Shown here: piece after piece, positions 27,647 to 36,805 of the stretch | Layout of the letters: the number at the start of each line of letters is the position of its first letter | Numbering within the stretch: the stretch's first letter is position 1 | NCBI RefSeq assembly: GCF_014280935.1 | Contig: NZ_JACLZI010000016.1 | Span: forward strand, 1-64,000 | Direction: 5' to 3' | Source of the DNA: Aquibacillus kalidii | Lineage (GTDB): Bacteria > Bacillota > Bacilli > Bacillales > Amphibacillaceae | DNA length: 64,000 bases | The notes under the pieces: generated by a model | Databases searched by the model: none | The model's input: only the letters and a program-made list of their open reading frames with translations | Told to the model about the DNA's origin: nothing | Translations under genes and position numbers: made by a program

Positions 27647-28111
27647 GTGAAGTCTATTGATTATATAACAGATGTTTCACAATGGAAGGATGAATTTACT
27701 TTTCATATTCCAATTAAGATAAGGTTTGCTGAAACAGATATGTTTGGACATGTAAACAATGTATTTGTATTTATGTATTTAGAGGAAGCACGTGTTGATT
27801 ATTTAAAACAAATTGGTCTCTTTCAGGACTTTTCTAATGATATGGTTCCGATCGTAGTTGCTGACCTTCAATGTAATTATTTAAAACAGATTTACTTTAC
27901 TGATCACTTATCTGTTTTTGTGAAAATGGCTAGTGTTGGAGAAACATCCTTTGACCTGCATTATATGGGTGAAAATGCGAAAGGAGAAGTCTGCTTTACT
28001 GCCAGAGGTAGAATGGTCCAAATTGATCCAATTACTGGTAAATCCAAACGGTTTTCAAGCGAGGTCAAAAGACAATTATTAGAAATGATTAACCCTTTTA
28101 ATGAAGCCTGA
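27647..28111 (+). CDS. ysmA: Acyl-CoA thioesterase, hotdog fold (YsmA-like)
   Basis: This 154-residue protein of the 4-hydroxybenzoyl-CoA thioesterase type probably hydrolyses acyl-CoA thioesters. The active-site stretch RFAETDMFGHVNNVFVFMYLEEARVDYL is the family hallmark (Asp in TDMFGHVNN). It uses a GTG start with AGGGGGG about 6 bases upstream. The position between sdhB and gerE equals ysmA in B. subtilis. The natural substrate is not known. Confidence 0.88.
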   Translation: MKSIDYITDVSQWKDEFTFHIPIKIRFAETDMFGHVNNVFVFMYLEEARVDYLKQIGLFQDFSNDMVPIVVADLQCNYLKQIYFTDHLSVFVKMASVGETSFDLHYMGENAKGEVCFTARGRMVQIDPITGKSKRFSSEVKRQLLEMINPFNEA

Positions 28112-28209
28112 CATAATGTATAGAGAGCCTCTTTTTGAATTATGTTATTTGGTAATAAAGGCTCTCAAGTACTTGTTCAAAGAAAACCAGAAAAATGGGC
28201 GTTTTCAAG

Positions 28210-28238
28210 CACGGAATTGCTTTGTTGTACATAGAATA
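28210..28238 (+). promoter_or_regulatory. SigK-type promoter of gerE
   Basis: GCAC at 28209-28212 and CATAGAATA at 28230-28238 fit the SigK pattern (AC, about 17 bp, CATANNNTA). gerE is a known SigK gene in B. subtilis. Confidence 0.65.
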
Positions 28239-28299
28239 CATTGACTAAATAAATACCCTTCAAATTGTAGCTCTAAAGACAGCAAGGAGGGGTTAAGAC

Positions 28300-28524
28300 T
28301 TGAAGGATAATGACTACAAGCCGAAGCAATTATTGACTAAACGTGAAAAAGAAGTATTTGAACTTTTAGTACAGGATAAAACAACAAAGGAAATAGCCCA
28401 GGAATTGTTTATTTCACAAAAAACAGTTAGAAACCATATTTCAAATGCTATGCAAAAGCTAGGTGTCAAGGGGCGTTCGCAAGCTGTAGTTGAACTCTTA
28501 CGTATGGGAGAACTAAAGCTTTAG
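28300..28524 (+). CDS. gerE: Spore germination/late sporulation regulator GerE
   Basis: GerE is a mother-cell DNA-binding protein that adjusts SigK-dependent coat gene expression. The 74-residue protein is almost entirely a LuxR-type helix-turn-helix: LTKREKEVFELLVQDKTTKEIAQELFISQKTVRNHISNAMQKLGVKGR. It lacks a receiver domain, as expected for GerE. The start is TTG 28300 after AAGGAGGGG. It has its own SigK-type promoter and terminator. Confidence 0.96.
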   Translation: MKDNDYKPKQLLTKREKEVFELLVQDKTTKEIAQELFISQKTVRNHISNAMQKLGVKGRSQAVVELLRMGELKL

Positions 28525-28526
28525 TA

Positions 28527-28562
28527 AAAACCGACTTTCTATAAAGAAAGTCGGTTTTTTAA
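28527..28562 (+). terminator. Terminator of gerE
   Basis: AAAACCGACTTTCT (28527-28540) pairs perfectly with AGAAAGTCGGTTTT (28545-28558), with T-run. Confidence 0.93.
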
Positions 28563-28818
28563 TGTAAGGAAAGAAATATAGAATCAATTATCTAGAGAAA
28601 AGTGTACAACATTAAGCCAAATAGTTATATAGCGACCAAGTAATTGATTTTTTACTAGCCAAAGTGCTGCTACCAATGTAATATTTATATAGTATGTGTT
28701 AAAATACATGGCATCTAATTTGAATGTTTAATAAGTACTGAAAAAAGGAATCTTTTTATTATATACCCTTAACCAGGAATATCTTGTTAGGTAGTGATTT
28801 TGAGGAGGACAATAAAAA

Positions 28819-29271
28819 TTGCATAATAGGAATTCAAGTAATACCATTGCAGAAATCGAGAAAGAGTTAAGATATATATCAGGCATTATAAAACAAAGAG
28901 GTAGAGAAATTTTAAATAACTATCCGATAACGGCTCCACAATTTATTGCCTTACAGTGGTTGTTAGAAGAAGGGGATTTAACACTTGGTGAATTATCGAA
29001 TAAGATAAACTTAGCCTTTAGTACCACAACGGATTTAGTGGATCGAATGGAGAAAAATGAAGTAGTAGAGAGAATCCGGGATACAAAAGATCGTAGGGTA
29101 GTCCGAATCCATTTATTAGAGAAAGGCAAGTCTATTATTAATGAAGTGATTCAGAAACGTCAGGAATATTTAGGACAGGTTTTAGAGAATGTGTCAGATA
29201 CAGATGTAGACCATCTTTCATCAATCCTAAATTTATTGCATCAACATATGAAGAAAGTAGAAGAAAAGTAA
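28819..29271 (+). CDS. ysmB: MarR family transcriptional regulator (YsmB-like)
   Basis: This 150-residue protein has the MarR winged helix at about residues 35-115. It has the recognition-helix region LTLGELSNKINLAFSTTTDLVDRME and the wing VVERIRDTKDRRVVRIHLLEKGKS. The start is TTG 28819 with GAGGAGG 10 bases upstream. It precedes murI by 26 bp, as ysmB precedes racE in B. subtilis. Target genes are unknown. The 294-bp upstream gap holds no gene; ATGT-N8-ACAT at 28694-28709 is a possible operator. Confidence 0.88.
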   Translation: MHNRNSSNTIAEIEKELRYISGIIKQRGREILNNYPITAPQFIALQWLLEEGDLTLGELSNKINLAFSTTTDLVDRMEKNEVVERIRDTKDRRVVRIHLLEKGKSIINEVIQKRQEYLGQVLENVSDTDVDHLSSILNLLHQHMKKVEEK

Positions 29272-29297
29272 ACATCTAAGACAAAGAGGGGATTGTA

Positions 29298-30110
29298 ATG
29301 GATAAACCTATTGGGGTCATCGACTCAGGTGTAGGGGGATTGACTGTAGCGAGCGAACTAATGAGGCAGCTACCAAAAGAACAGCTTATTTATTTAGGTG
29401 ATACCCTGAGATGCCCTTATGGCCCGAGACCGAAAGAAGAAGTAATTCAGTACACTTGGGAGATGGTTGATTTTCTTTTGAAGAGAGATATTAAAATGCT
29501 AGTTGTTGCGTGTAATACGGCGACTGCCTACACATTAGACCAGCTTCGAGCGGAATTAGATATTCCAGTAATTGGAGTTATTCAACCAGGGGCGAGAACG
29601 GCAATTAAGATGTCCCAGAACTTACGTATTGGTGTAATTGGAACAGAAGGAACTATCAATAGTAAAGCTTACCAAAAGGCACTAAAAAATATTAATAATA
29701 AGATTAGGATTAATGACTTAGCATGCCCTAGATTTGTACCAATGGTTGAAGATGGGATTCTTACGGGTGAAGATGCTTACCATGTCGTATATGAAACATT
29801 AAAACCTTTAAAGGATAAAAATCATATTGATACACTTATTTTAGGGTGTACGCATTATCCGTTGCTAAAAGATTTGATCCAAGACGTAATGGGTACCCAT
29901 GTTCATATTATATCGTCTGGGGAAGAAACAGCGCGTGAGGTTAGTACTATCATGGGATATCATAAAAAGCTTTATAATGGGGAAAGAATTCCAGAGCACA
30001 AATTTTATACAACAGGTCGGCTTCATGTGTTTGATCAAATAGCAAGGAACTGGCTAGAGCAACCTGACATTTCTGCAGAAAATGTTCACATTGGTCAGTT
30101 ATCTTTTTAG
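29298..30110 (+). CDS. murI: Glutamate racemase
   Basis: This enzyme makes D-glutamate for peptidoglycan (called racE in B. subtilis). The two catalytic cysteines are Cys72 in VVACNTATAYT and Cys184 in LGCTHYPLL. The N-terminal VIDSGVGGLTVASEL and the YLGDTLRCPYG stretch are conserved. 270 residues. GAGGGG precedes the ATG. A perfect terminator ends the unit shared with the MarR gene. Confidence 0.96.
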   Translation: MDKPIGVIDSGVGGLTVASELMRQLPKEQLIYLGDTLRCPYGPRPKEEVIQYTWEMVDFLLKRDIKMLVVACNTATAYTLDQLRAELDIPVIGVIQPGARTAIKMSQNLRIGVIGTEGTINSKAYQKALKNINNKIRINDLACPRFVPMVEDGILTGEDAYHVVYETLKPLKDKNHIDTLILGCTHYPLLKDLIQDVMGTHVHIISSGEETAREVSTIMGYHKKLYNGERIPEHKFYTTGRLHVFDQIARNWLEQPDISAENVHIGQLSF

Positions 30111-30111
30111 T

Positions 30112-30146
30112 CACAAGTGAGTATAGTATACTCACTTGTTTTTTTA
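30112..30146 (+). terminator. Terminator of murI
   Basis: CAAGTGAGTATA and TATACTCACTTG form a perfect 12-bp inverted repeat with one central base, followed by seven or more T. Confidence 0.92.
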
Positions 30147-30157
30147 TCCTCTTGATC

Positions 30158-30420
30158 TAACGAAGTGAATACTAAAGATTGCTCAAAACTCGCGGCGTAA
30201 TGAACTCTTTAAGGAAGCGAATTTTAAAGGTTACTCAAAATTCGCGATGTAAGAACCTCTTTAACGAAGCGAATTTTAAAGATTACTCAAAATTCGCGAT
30301 GTAAGAACATCTTTAAGGAAGCGAATTTTAAAAATTACTCAAAACTCGCGATGTAAGGAACTCTTTAACGAAGCGAATTTTTAAAGATTTCTCTAATATC
30401 GTGGCGATCAAGATCCCTTT
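30158..30420. repeat. Second 52-bp tandem repeat array (about five units)
   Basis: Units lie at 30158-30210 (53 bp), 30211-30262, 30263-30314, 30315-30366 (52 bp each) and a diverged 30367-30420. Units 2 and 3 contain a perfect inverted repeat, GCGAATTTT with AAAATTCGC, around an 11-base loop. Aligned on TAAC-GAAGCGAATT and TTCGCGA, these units are clearly related to the array at 1-260. No coding potential is seen in 30147-30700 before gerM. Confidence 0.88.
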
Positions 30421-30470
30421 GGGTGAAAATACCACAGTGTCGCACTATACGCTCATTTAATTAAAGTCTG

Positions 30471-30490
30471 ATAAGTTACTGCAGATTTTT
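30471..30490. repeat. Dispersed motif ATAAGTTACTGCAGATTTT, copy 2
   Basis: This 19-base motif is identical to that at 301-319. It again lies about 40-50 bp downstream of a 52-bp array and is again preceded by a CTCATTTAAT-like stretch. Confidence 0.75.
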
Positions 30491-30717
30491 CCCCTAGTAC
30501 GCCTGTCTGAAAGTAGCAAAGTATGTTAGAAGAAATTTATTCAAAGATATGGTTGCTTCTATTGTTAGCCATTCACATAACTTTGTAATATTTTAGCTTT
30601 TCCTAATTGGTATAGCAGTAATCTAGAAAAAAGAATATAAAAAATTTCTTCAGCTTGGTCTATTTTAGATTTGTGCTCGTATATATAGTAGTACAAACCA
30701 TCGTAGGAGGGAAAAGC

Positions 30718-31836
30718 ATGAAGAAACGCTCATTATTAATTAATACTAGCGCAATAGGGTTAACTATTATATTACTGTCAGGTTGTGGTGTGTTTAAAGG
30801 GGAACAGACATTAGAAGAAATTGACGCTCCACCAGATCAAGCGAGCTATACGGAAGATCTAGCTAAAGCTGGAGAGGGCGACTCTGCAAAAGATACAAAA
30901 GCAGAAGAGGGAAAAGAAGCTGATAAAACAGAAGATTCATCTAAAAAAGAAGAATCAACAGAGACAGTTGAAAGACAGTTATATTTACTAGATTCAAATG
31001 GCATGGTTGTTCCACAAACTCTTGAATTACCGAAAGATGGCTCTAAGGAAGTTGCGAGGCAGGTACTAGAATACTTAGTTAAGGATGGACCTGTAACATC
31101 TGTTTTACCGGATGGTTTCCAGGCTGTATTACCATCTGGTACAGAAATACTAGGACTAAACTTAAAAGATGGAACATTGACTGTAGATGTATCAAAGGAA
31201 TTTGCGGAGTATCGTGCTGAAGATGAACAGGAAATTATTCAGGCTATGACTTATACATTAACTCAATTCGAAAACGTAGAAAAAGTAAACCTTTGGATCA
31301 ATGGCTATGAACAAAAGGAAATGCCAGTGAATGGAACACCAATAAATGATGGATATTCTCGTGCAAATGGAATTAACATTTATGAAGGCGACTCTGTCGA
31401 CCTAATGGATAGTAAAGCTGTTACGCTTTACTATCCGACACAGTACAATGATAATTTCTACCATGTACCTATCACACAACACGTGGAAACAGAAGATAAC
31501 AATTATCAATCAATTGTACAAGCTTTAGTAGAAGGTCCATCATTCGATCTAAACCTATTGAATGTGTTTAACAGTGGTGTTGCACTAACAGAGGAGCCGA
31601 CTTATCAAGATGGTGTACTTACACTAAGTTTTAACGAAAACATTCTATCTAACTCAGAAAATGGTGCTATATCTGACGATGTAATGGAAACATTGGTACT
31701 GACATTAACAGATCAACCAGGGGTAGAGGCTGTTAATGTAAAAGTAGACAATATGGAGCAAGTGTTTAATGAAGAAGGCGTTCCATACTCAGACCCTGTT
31801 ACAAGAGATATGTTCGTTCCAACTGGTAGTTTATAA
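30718..31836 (+). CDS. gerM: Spore germination lipoprotein GerM
   Basis: This 372-residue lipoprotein has an N-terminal signal ending in the lipobox LLSGC (Cys about residue 23). A low-complexity Lys/Glu/Asp-rich linker (about 45-85) is followed by two GerMN domains (about 90-215 and 235-365). Each contains the pattern LEYLVKDGP/VQALVEGPS and a DGVLTLSFN-type strand. GerM is needed for sporulation and germination in B. subtilis and is part of the engulfment channel apparatus. The ATG at 30718 follows TAGGAGGG; the frame extends upstream without a second ribosome binding site. Confidence 0.94.
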   Translation: MKKRSLLINTSAIGLTIILLSGCGVFKGEQTLEEIDAPPDQASYTEDLAKAGEGDSAKDTKAEEGKEADKTEDSSKKEESTETVERQLYLLDSNGMVVPQTLELPKDGSKEVARQVLEYLVKDGPVTSVLPDGFQAVLPSGTEILGLNLKDGTLTVDVSKEFAEYRAEDEQEIIQAMTYTLTQFENVEKVNLWINGYEQKEMPVNGTPINDGYSRANGINIYEGDSVDLMDSKAVTLYYPTQYNDNFYHVPITQHVETEDNNYQSIVQALVEGPSFDLNLLNVFNSGVALTEEPTYQDGVLTLSFNENILSNSENGAISDDVMETLVLTLTDQPGVEAVNVKVDNMEQVFNEEGVPYSDPVTRDMFVPTGSL

Positions 31837-31851
31837 AGCGTACATTATGGG

Positions 31852-31882
31852 AAGAGCTAGTAAATCTACTAGCTCTTTTTGT
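31852..31882 (+). terminator. Terminator of gerM
   Basis: AAGAGCTAGTA (31852-31862) pairs perfectly with TACTAGCTCTT (31867-31877) and a T-run follows. Confidence 0.92.
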
Positions 31883-32010
31883 TTTGAAAATTGCTAGTAA
31901 TTATAAACTATATTTTTGCATTGGAAATTTTTATGAGAATGATGGTATTGATGTTCTATATCTAGGCTAAAATATGTTACGATTATAGAGAAATAAAAGG
32001 AGGAACAACT

Positions 32011-32751
32011 ATGAGAAGTAATGAAAGAAAGATAAATGATTTGCGACCAATAACGATACAAACTAATTTTACAAAACACCCTGAAGGTTCCGTTCTAATA
32101 TCTGTAGGAGATACAAAAGTAATTTGTAATGCAAGTGTGGAAGATCGTGTTCCCCCATTTATGCGTGGAGAGGGTAAAGGATGGATCACTGCAGAATATG
32201 CGATGCTACCACGAGCTACAGAACAGCGTAACATTCGGGAATCTTCCAAAGGGAAAGTGACCGGGAGAACGATGGAGATTCAACGTTTAATAGGACGTGC
32301 ACTACGCGCTGTAGTTGACCTAGAGAAAATAGGGGAACGTACGGTTTGGGTTGATTGTGATGTTATCCAAGCAGATGGAGGAACTAGAACCGCATCAATA
32401 ACTGGAGCCTTTGTGGCAGTTGTTCTAGCTTTCGGTTCTTTGTTGGAAAAAAAGGCAATTAAACAAATGCCGATAACAGACTATTTAGCAGCTACATCAG
32501 TCGGTGTCTTACCTGATGGTACAGAAATATTAGATTTACAATATGAAGAAGATTCCCAAGCGCATGTGGATATGAATATTGTGATGACAGGTTCAGGTGA
32601 ATTTGTAGAAATTCAAGGAACTGGTGAAGAAGCGACGTTTTCTGTAGATCAACTTCAGAAAATGCTAGGGTTAGCGCAAGAAGGGTTAACAGAGATTTTT
32701 GAATTACAAAAAGAGGCAATAGGAAAATGGGCAACGGAAATAAATAAATAG
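32011..32751 (+). CDS. rph: Ribonuclease PH
   Basis: This phosphorolytic 3'-5' exoribonuclease matures tRNA 3' ends. The 246-residue protein opens [20 protein letters not shown] and carries the family stretches [33 protein letters not shown] and [26 protein letters not shown] precedes the ATG. It starts a three-gene run with the XTP pyrophosphatase and the phosphoesterase, as in B. subtilis rph-ysnA-ysnB. Confidence 0.97.
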   Translation: MRSNERKINDLRPITIQTNFTKHPEGSVLISVGDTKVICNASVEDRVPPFMRGEGKGWITAEYAMLPRATEQRNIRESSKGKVTGRTMEIQRLIGRALRAVVDLEKIGERTVWVDCDVIQADGGTRTASITGAFVAVVLAFGSLLEKKAIKQMPITDYLAATSVGVLPDGTEILDLQYEEDSQAHVDMNIVMTGSGEFVEIQGTGEEATFSVDQLQKMLGLAQEGLTEIFELQKEAIGKWATEINK

Positions 32752-32771
32752 GTAGTGAATAGAGGCTAATC

Positions 32772-33368
32772 ATGGAGAAATTAATCATTGCAACAAAAAA
32801 CAAAGGTAAGATGAAAGATTTTAAGGAATTATTTTCAAAATATAATATAGAAGTAATATCGTTGTTAGATTTAGAGACAACGATTCCTGATATAGAGGAA
32901 ACAGGGGCTACTTTTGAAGAAAATGCCGCTCTTAAAGCCAAAGAGATATCAGAGATGTTTCAACTACCTGTCCTTGCAGACGATTCAGGACTAGAAGTGG
33001 ATGCTTTAGATGGGGAACCAGGCATTTACTCTGCACGTTATGCTGGGGAAGAGAAGAATGATCAAGCAAATTTACATAAAGTATTGGATAAACTAGCAAA
33101 TGTCTCAAAAGAAGATCGAAAAGCAAGGTTTATTTGTGTATTAGCAATTGCTGTACCTGGCAAAGAAATGATCTATAAAAAGGGTTATTGTGAAGGAACA
33201 ATAGGTTATCAACCAGTAGGAGAAAATGGATTTGGATATGATCCGATCTTTTTCCCGGAAGGTAGTGAAAAATCAATGGCGCAATTGTCACCTAGTGAGA
33301 AGAACCAAATTAGTCATAGAGGTAATGCACTTGTTCAATTAGAGGAATGGTTGCAACAGAATAGCTAG
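32772..33368 (+). CDS. rdgB: XTP/dITP diphosphatase (RdgB/HAM1 family, YsnA)
   Basis: This enzyme removes non-canonical purine nucleotides such as dITP and XTP from the pool. The 198-residue protein has the N-terminal ATKNKGKMKDF substrate loop, LADDSGLEVDALDGEPGIYSARYAG with the metal Asp pair, and the C-terminal GFGYDPIFFPEG and ISHRGNAL motifs. It is 20 bp downstream of rph and probably co-transcribed. The ribosome binding site (AGAGG) is moderate. Confidence 0.95.
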   Translation: MEKLIIATKNKGKMKDFKELFSKYNIEVISLLDLETTIPDIEETGATFEENAALKAKEISEMFQLPVLADDSGLEVDALDGEPGIYSARYAGEEKNDQANLHKVLDKLANVSKEDRKARFICVLAIAVPGKEMIYKKGYCEGTIGYQPVGENGFGYDPIFFPEGSEKSMAQLSPSEKNQISHRGNALVQLEEWLQQNS

Positions 33369-33386
33369 AGTGGAGGGATTTCTCTA

Positions 33387-33902
33387 ATGCCAAAAGTTTT
33401 GATTATGAGTGATAGTCACGGTTTATCAGAAGAAGTGTCCCAAATAAAACAAAGACATCAGGATGAAGTGGATCAACTAATTCACTGCGGAGACTCTGAA
33501 TTGGAAATGGATGCAACTGAATTAGAAGGATTTGAAAAAGTAGCAGGGAATTGTGATATGGATTCACGTTTTCCTGATGAATCTAACTTTTCTGTGGGGA
33601 ATTTAACATTTTTTGTGACACATGGACATTTATTTCAGGTGAAATCAACACTAATGCCCATATCCTATCGTGCTGACGAGTTGGGAGCAAAAGTTGTTTG
33701 CTTTGGTCATTCGCATATTGCTGGTGCAGAAAAAGTAAATGATAAACTATTTATTAACCCAGGCAGTATCAGATTACCGAGAGCGCGTAAGGAAAGAACG
33801 TATGCTATTTTGTCCTGGGAAACCAATAAGGATGTAAAAGTTGAATTTTATGACGTTAATGGAGAGCAAGTAATTGACTTAACCTACCATACTACGTTAT
33901 AA
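33387..33902 (+). CDS. ysnB: Metallophosphoesterase (YfcE/MJ0936 family, YsnB)
   Basis: This 171-residue dinuclear metallophosphoesterase shows all the motif positions: SDSHG, HCGDSE, GNCD, THGH and FGHSH, then INPGS. The family hydrolyses phosphodiesters in vitro, but the natural substrate is unknown. TGGAGGG precedes the ATG. It is last in the rph cluster. A hairpin without a T-run (CTTTGG with CCAAAG, about 33915-33941) follows. Confidence 0.93.
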   Translation: MPKVLIMSDSHGLSEEVSQIKQRHQDEVDQLIHCGDSELEMDATELEGFEKVAGNCDMDSRFPDESNFSVGNLTFFVTHGHLFQVKSTLMPISYRADELGAKVVCFGHSHIAGAEKVNDKLFINPGSIRLPRARKERTYAILSWETNKDVKVEFYDVNGEQVIDLTYHTTL

Positions 33903-33968
33903 ATATATAAGTGGGCTTTGGTTGGCATAACCTTCCAAAGCTCATATCTAAAAAAAATCATCAAACTA

Positions 33969-33997
33969 TTGACAAAATGTATTATGAGTTATATAAT
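33969..33997 (+). promoter_or_regulatory. Consensus SigA promoter for the tRNA pair
   Basis: TTGACA (33969-33974) and TATAAT (33992-33997) are exactly 17 bp apart. Both boxes match consensus perfectly, as expected for stable RNA genes. Confidence 0.93.
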
Positions 33998-34031
33998 TTT
34001 ATTTGTCTCTTGAAAAAATATAAAATATTGT

Positions 34032-34105
34032 GCGGGTGTAGTTTAGTGGTAAAACCTCAGCCTTCCAAGCTGATGTCGAGGGTTCGATTCCCTTCACCCG
34101 CTCCA
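34032..34105 (+). tRNA. tRNA-Gly (anticodon TCC)
   Basis: A 74-base cloverleaf. Acceptor arms GCGGGTG and CACCCGC, anticodon loop CTTCCAA with TCC at 34064-34066, and T-loop GGTTCGATTCC. The 3' CCA is encoded (34103-34105). It reads GGA and GGG codons. Confidence 0.97.
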
Positions 34106-34106
34106 T

Positions 34107-34180
34107 GTCCCAGTAGCTCAGCTGGATAGAGCAACAGCCTTCTAAGCTGTGGGTCGGGAGTTCGAATCTCTCCTGGGACG
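34107..34180 (+). tRNA. tRNA-Arg (anticodon TCT)
   Basis: A 74-base cloverleaf. Acceptor arms GTCCCAG and CTGGGAC, discriminator G, anticodon loop CTTCTAA with TCT at 34141-34143, and T-loop AGTTCGAATCT. The CCA is not encoded (CTC follows), unlike the neighbouring tRNA-Gly. One base separates the two tRNAs. Confidence 0.96.
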
Positions 34181-34190
34181 CTCATTATAA

Positions 34191-34237
34191 ACACCTGTAA
34201 ATTGGTTATTCCAATATTTACAGGTGTATTTTTTTTT
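34191..34237 (+). terminator. Terminator of the tRNA pair
   Basis: ACACCTGTAAATTGG pairs with CCAATATTTACAGGTGT (one bulge), followed by nine or more T. Confidence 0.93.
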
Positions 34238-34362
34238 GAGACATAGGTAACTCTGTTTGAAAAAGAGTTCTTCCTTCTAGGAACTCAAAGTAACCCTTTG
34301 ATTGGCTCCTATATTAATGGTAAGCTAGCATCAATATATAAGTAATAGTTAGGAATGGTGAT

Positions 34363-35349
34363 ATGAACATTGAAGAGGAAAATGTCGTTTTATTCCCTAA
34401 GTGGAAGGATCAACTAGAACAGAAAAGCCAAGAAGCAATAAAGTCTGGTAACTATAAAGAAGCCTTAAATTATCTAGATCAATTAACAAAGCACGATGTC
34501 CATTCACACGAGGTGTTGACTGCTAAACTCATCTGTTTGATGGAATTGGGTGAGCAAGAAGAAGCAGAAGAACTTTGTGAAGAATTACTTGCTAAGCGTG
34601 ATGAGTTTTACTATGACTACTTACATATTTATTCTACATTGTTGTTTCAAGCAAGTCGATATGAGGATCTGTTAGAATTATTAAGGGATGAGCTAGCTGA
34701 GGGGAAAATTCCTGAACCGATAAAAACACAATTAGAACAGATCTATGAAATAAGTGAGAAGTTAGATTGGGATTTAAAACAAGAACAAGGTACAAGATAT
34801 TTTAAAGACCTACAACGTGCTGTACAAAATCAGGATAGTAGGAAGCAATGGCTACTCATTAAAAAGTTTGAAAAGATAAATGTACTCCCATACATATCTT
34901 ATTTAGAAAAACTATTGAAGGATAAAATGATTCACCCAGTAGTGAAGACTGTAATTATTGATTGTTTACGGATACAGAAAGTAGATCATCCGCTCGAAAT
35001 AGAAAAATGGAGCCAATATAAACAAATAAACCCTGTTCTAATTCCAAGTTTAAAAGATCAAGCCTTTGTTGGTAGGGTGTACGATCTATTAGAGGAAATG
35101 GAGCAAGATAACCCATCATTATTTGAATTAATTGATCAGATGTTGTACCGTTATCTGTATGTCACATATCCAATAGCACCAGAAGATGAGCAGATACCTG
35201 TAATCGCAAAAGCGTTATCCTTGATGGGGAGACAGTTTCTTGAGGTTGGTAAACAAGGGCTCGGCGACAAATTTTCAGAAGAGGTACAGCAATACATAAC
35301 AGAGTTTTATGAATACGAAAAACTATATTTTTCTATATTGGATGAATAG
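34363..35349 (+). CDS. ysoA: Tetratricopeptide repeat protein (YsoA-like)
   Basis: This 328-residue protein is predicted all helical. TPR-like repeats lie in the first 150 residues (for example AIKSGNYKEALNYLDQL, LMELGEQEEAEELCEELL, YEDLLELLRDELA). It is very rich in Glu, Leu and Lys, with no signal or membrane segment. TPR proteins are usually interaction scaffolds; no partner is known here. The position between the tRNA pair and tig corresponds to ysoA of B. subtilis. The ribosome binding site is weak (GGAATGGTGAT before the ATG). Confidence 0.85.
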   Translation: MNIEEENVVLFPKWKDQLEQKSQEAIKSGNYKEALNYLDQLTKHDVHSHEVLTAKLICLMELGEQEEAEELCEELLAKRDEFYYDYLHIYSTLLFQASRYEDLLELLRDELAEGKIPEPIKTQLEQIYEISEKLDWDLKQEQGTRYFKDLQRAVQNQDSRKQWLLIKKFEKINVLPYISYLEKLLKDKMIHPVVKTVIIDCLRIQKVDHPLEIEKWSQYKQINPVLIPSLKDQAFVGRVYDLLEEMEQDNPSLFELIDQMLYRYLYVTYPIAPEDEQIPVIAKALSLMGRQFLEVGKQGLGDKFSEEVQQYITEFYEYEKLYFSILDE

Positions 35350-35386
35350 ATTTAAAACCATCAATATATGGGTCTATTACTAATTG

Positions 35387-35414
35387 TTGAAAGCATGTCC
35401 GATTATGTTATAAT
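35387..35414 (+). promoter_or_regulatory. Extended -10 SigA promoter of tig
   Basis: TTGAAA (35387-35392), 16 bp, then TATAAT (35409-35414) with an upstream TGT making an extended -10. Confidence 0.8.
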
Positions 35415-35505
35415 AAGATGGTTGCAAATTGCGTTCGGCCTAGTATAGGATTATATAATAATGAACGTCAAACATAATGAATATAGATTGTGGAGGGAAA
35501 CAATT

Positions 35506-36792
35506 ATGACAGCAAAATGGGAAAAACAAGAAGGCAATGAAGGCCTTTTAACTGTCGAAGTAGAATCAGAGAAATTTGATAAGGCATTAGACCAAGCCTT
35601 CAAAAAAGTAGTAAAGCAAGTACAAGTTCCTGGATTCCGTAAAGGTAAAATGCCACGTGGTCTATTTGAACAACGCTTTGGTGTTGAGTCACTTTACCAA
35701 GATGCAGTAGATATTATTCTACCAGAAGCATATTCTGGTGCTATTGACGAAACTGGTATCGAACCAGTTGATCAACCAGAAGTAGACATCACGCAAATTG
35801 AAAAAGGCAAAAACTTAATTTTTACTGCAAAAGTAACAGTGAAGCCTGAAGTGAAGCTTGGTGAATACAAAGGCCTTGAAGTTGAAGAAGAAAACACAGA
35901 AGTATCAGATGAAGATGTAGAGCACGAATTAAAGCATCAACAAGAACATCATGCTGAACTAGTAGTGAAAGAAGAAGGTACGGTTGAGAATGGTGACACA
36001 GTAGTAATGGATTTTGAAGGATTTGTAGATGGTGAAGCTTTCGAAGGTGGAAAAGCTGAAAACCATTCACTAGAAATTGGATCTGGATCTTTCATTCCTG
36101 GATTTGAAGAGCAACTTGTTGGTAAAGAAGCTGGTGTTGATGCAGAAGTAGAAGTAACATTCCCAGAAGAGTATCATGCCGAAGAACTAGCTGGTAAAGC
36201 TGCTACTTTTAAAGTGAAAATTCATGAAATCAAAGCGAAAGAATTGCCAGAACTTGATGATGAATTCGCAAAAGATGTCGATGAAGAAGTGGAAACACTT
36301 GATGAATTAAAGAAAAAAATCAGAGAGCGTTTAGAAAATCAAAAAGCTACTGATGCTGACAACAAAAAACGTGAATCACTAGTTGAACAAGCTTCTGATA
36401 ATGCTGAAGTAGAGGTTCCGGAAGCAATGGTATCTACTGAACTTGATCGTATGCTTAACGAATTTGAACAAAGATTACAAATGCAAGGTATGACGTTAGA
36501 TATGTACTACCAATTCTCTGGTCAAGATGCTGATGCATTAAAAGAGCAAATGAAAGAGGATGCAGGTAAGCGCGTTAAAACAAATCTAACTTTAGAAGCA
36601 ATTGCTAACACAGAAAATGTGGAAGCTACTGAAGAAGATATCAATAAAGAGTTAGAAACAATGGCGTCTATGTATCAAGTAGATACAGAACAGTTAACTC
36701 AAATGCTTGGTGGAAACACGGATGCAATTAAGGAAGACCTTAAATTCAAAAAAGCTATTGATTTCCTAGTTGAACATAGTAAAACGAAATAA
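35506..36792 (+). CDS. tig: Trigger factor (ribosome-bound chaperone)
   Basis: This chaperone and prolyl isomerase meets nascent chains at the ribosome exit. The order is an N-terminal ribosome-binding domain with signature GFRKGKMP (43-50), an FKBP-type PPIase domain (about 160-245: [18 protein letters not shown]), and a helical C-terminal arm domain. The start is ATG 35506 after TGGAGGG (35491-35497), giving 428 residues beginning [13 protein letters not shown] as in relatives. A longer frame from 35461 lacks a ribosome binding site. Confidence 0.97.
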   Translation: MTAKWEKQEGNEGLLTVEVESEKFDKALDQAFKKVVKQVQVPGFRKGKMPRGLFEQRFGVESLYQDAVDIILPEAYSGAIDETGIEPVDQPEVDITQIEKGKNLIFTAKVTVKPEVKLGEYKGLEVEEENTEVSDEDVEHELKHQQEHHAELVVKEEGTVENGDTVVMDFEGFVDGEAFEGGKAENHSLEIGSGSFIPGFEEQLVGKEAGVDAEVEVTFPEEYHAEELAGKAATFKVKIHEIKAKELPELDDEFAKDVDEEVETLDELKKKIRERLENQKATDADNKKRESLVEQASDNAEVEVPEAMVSTELDRMLNEFEQRLQMQGMTLDMYYQFSGQDADALKEQMKEDAGKRVKTNLTLEAIANTENVEATEEDINKELETMASMYQVDTEQLTQMLGGNTDAIKEDLKFKKAIDFLVEHSKTK

Positions 36793-36805
36793 TAATAGAA
36801 TAATG

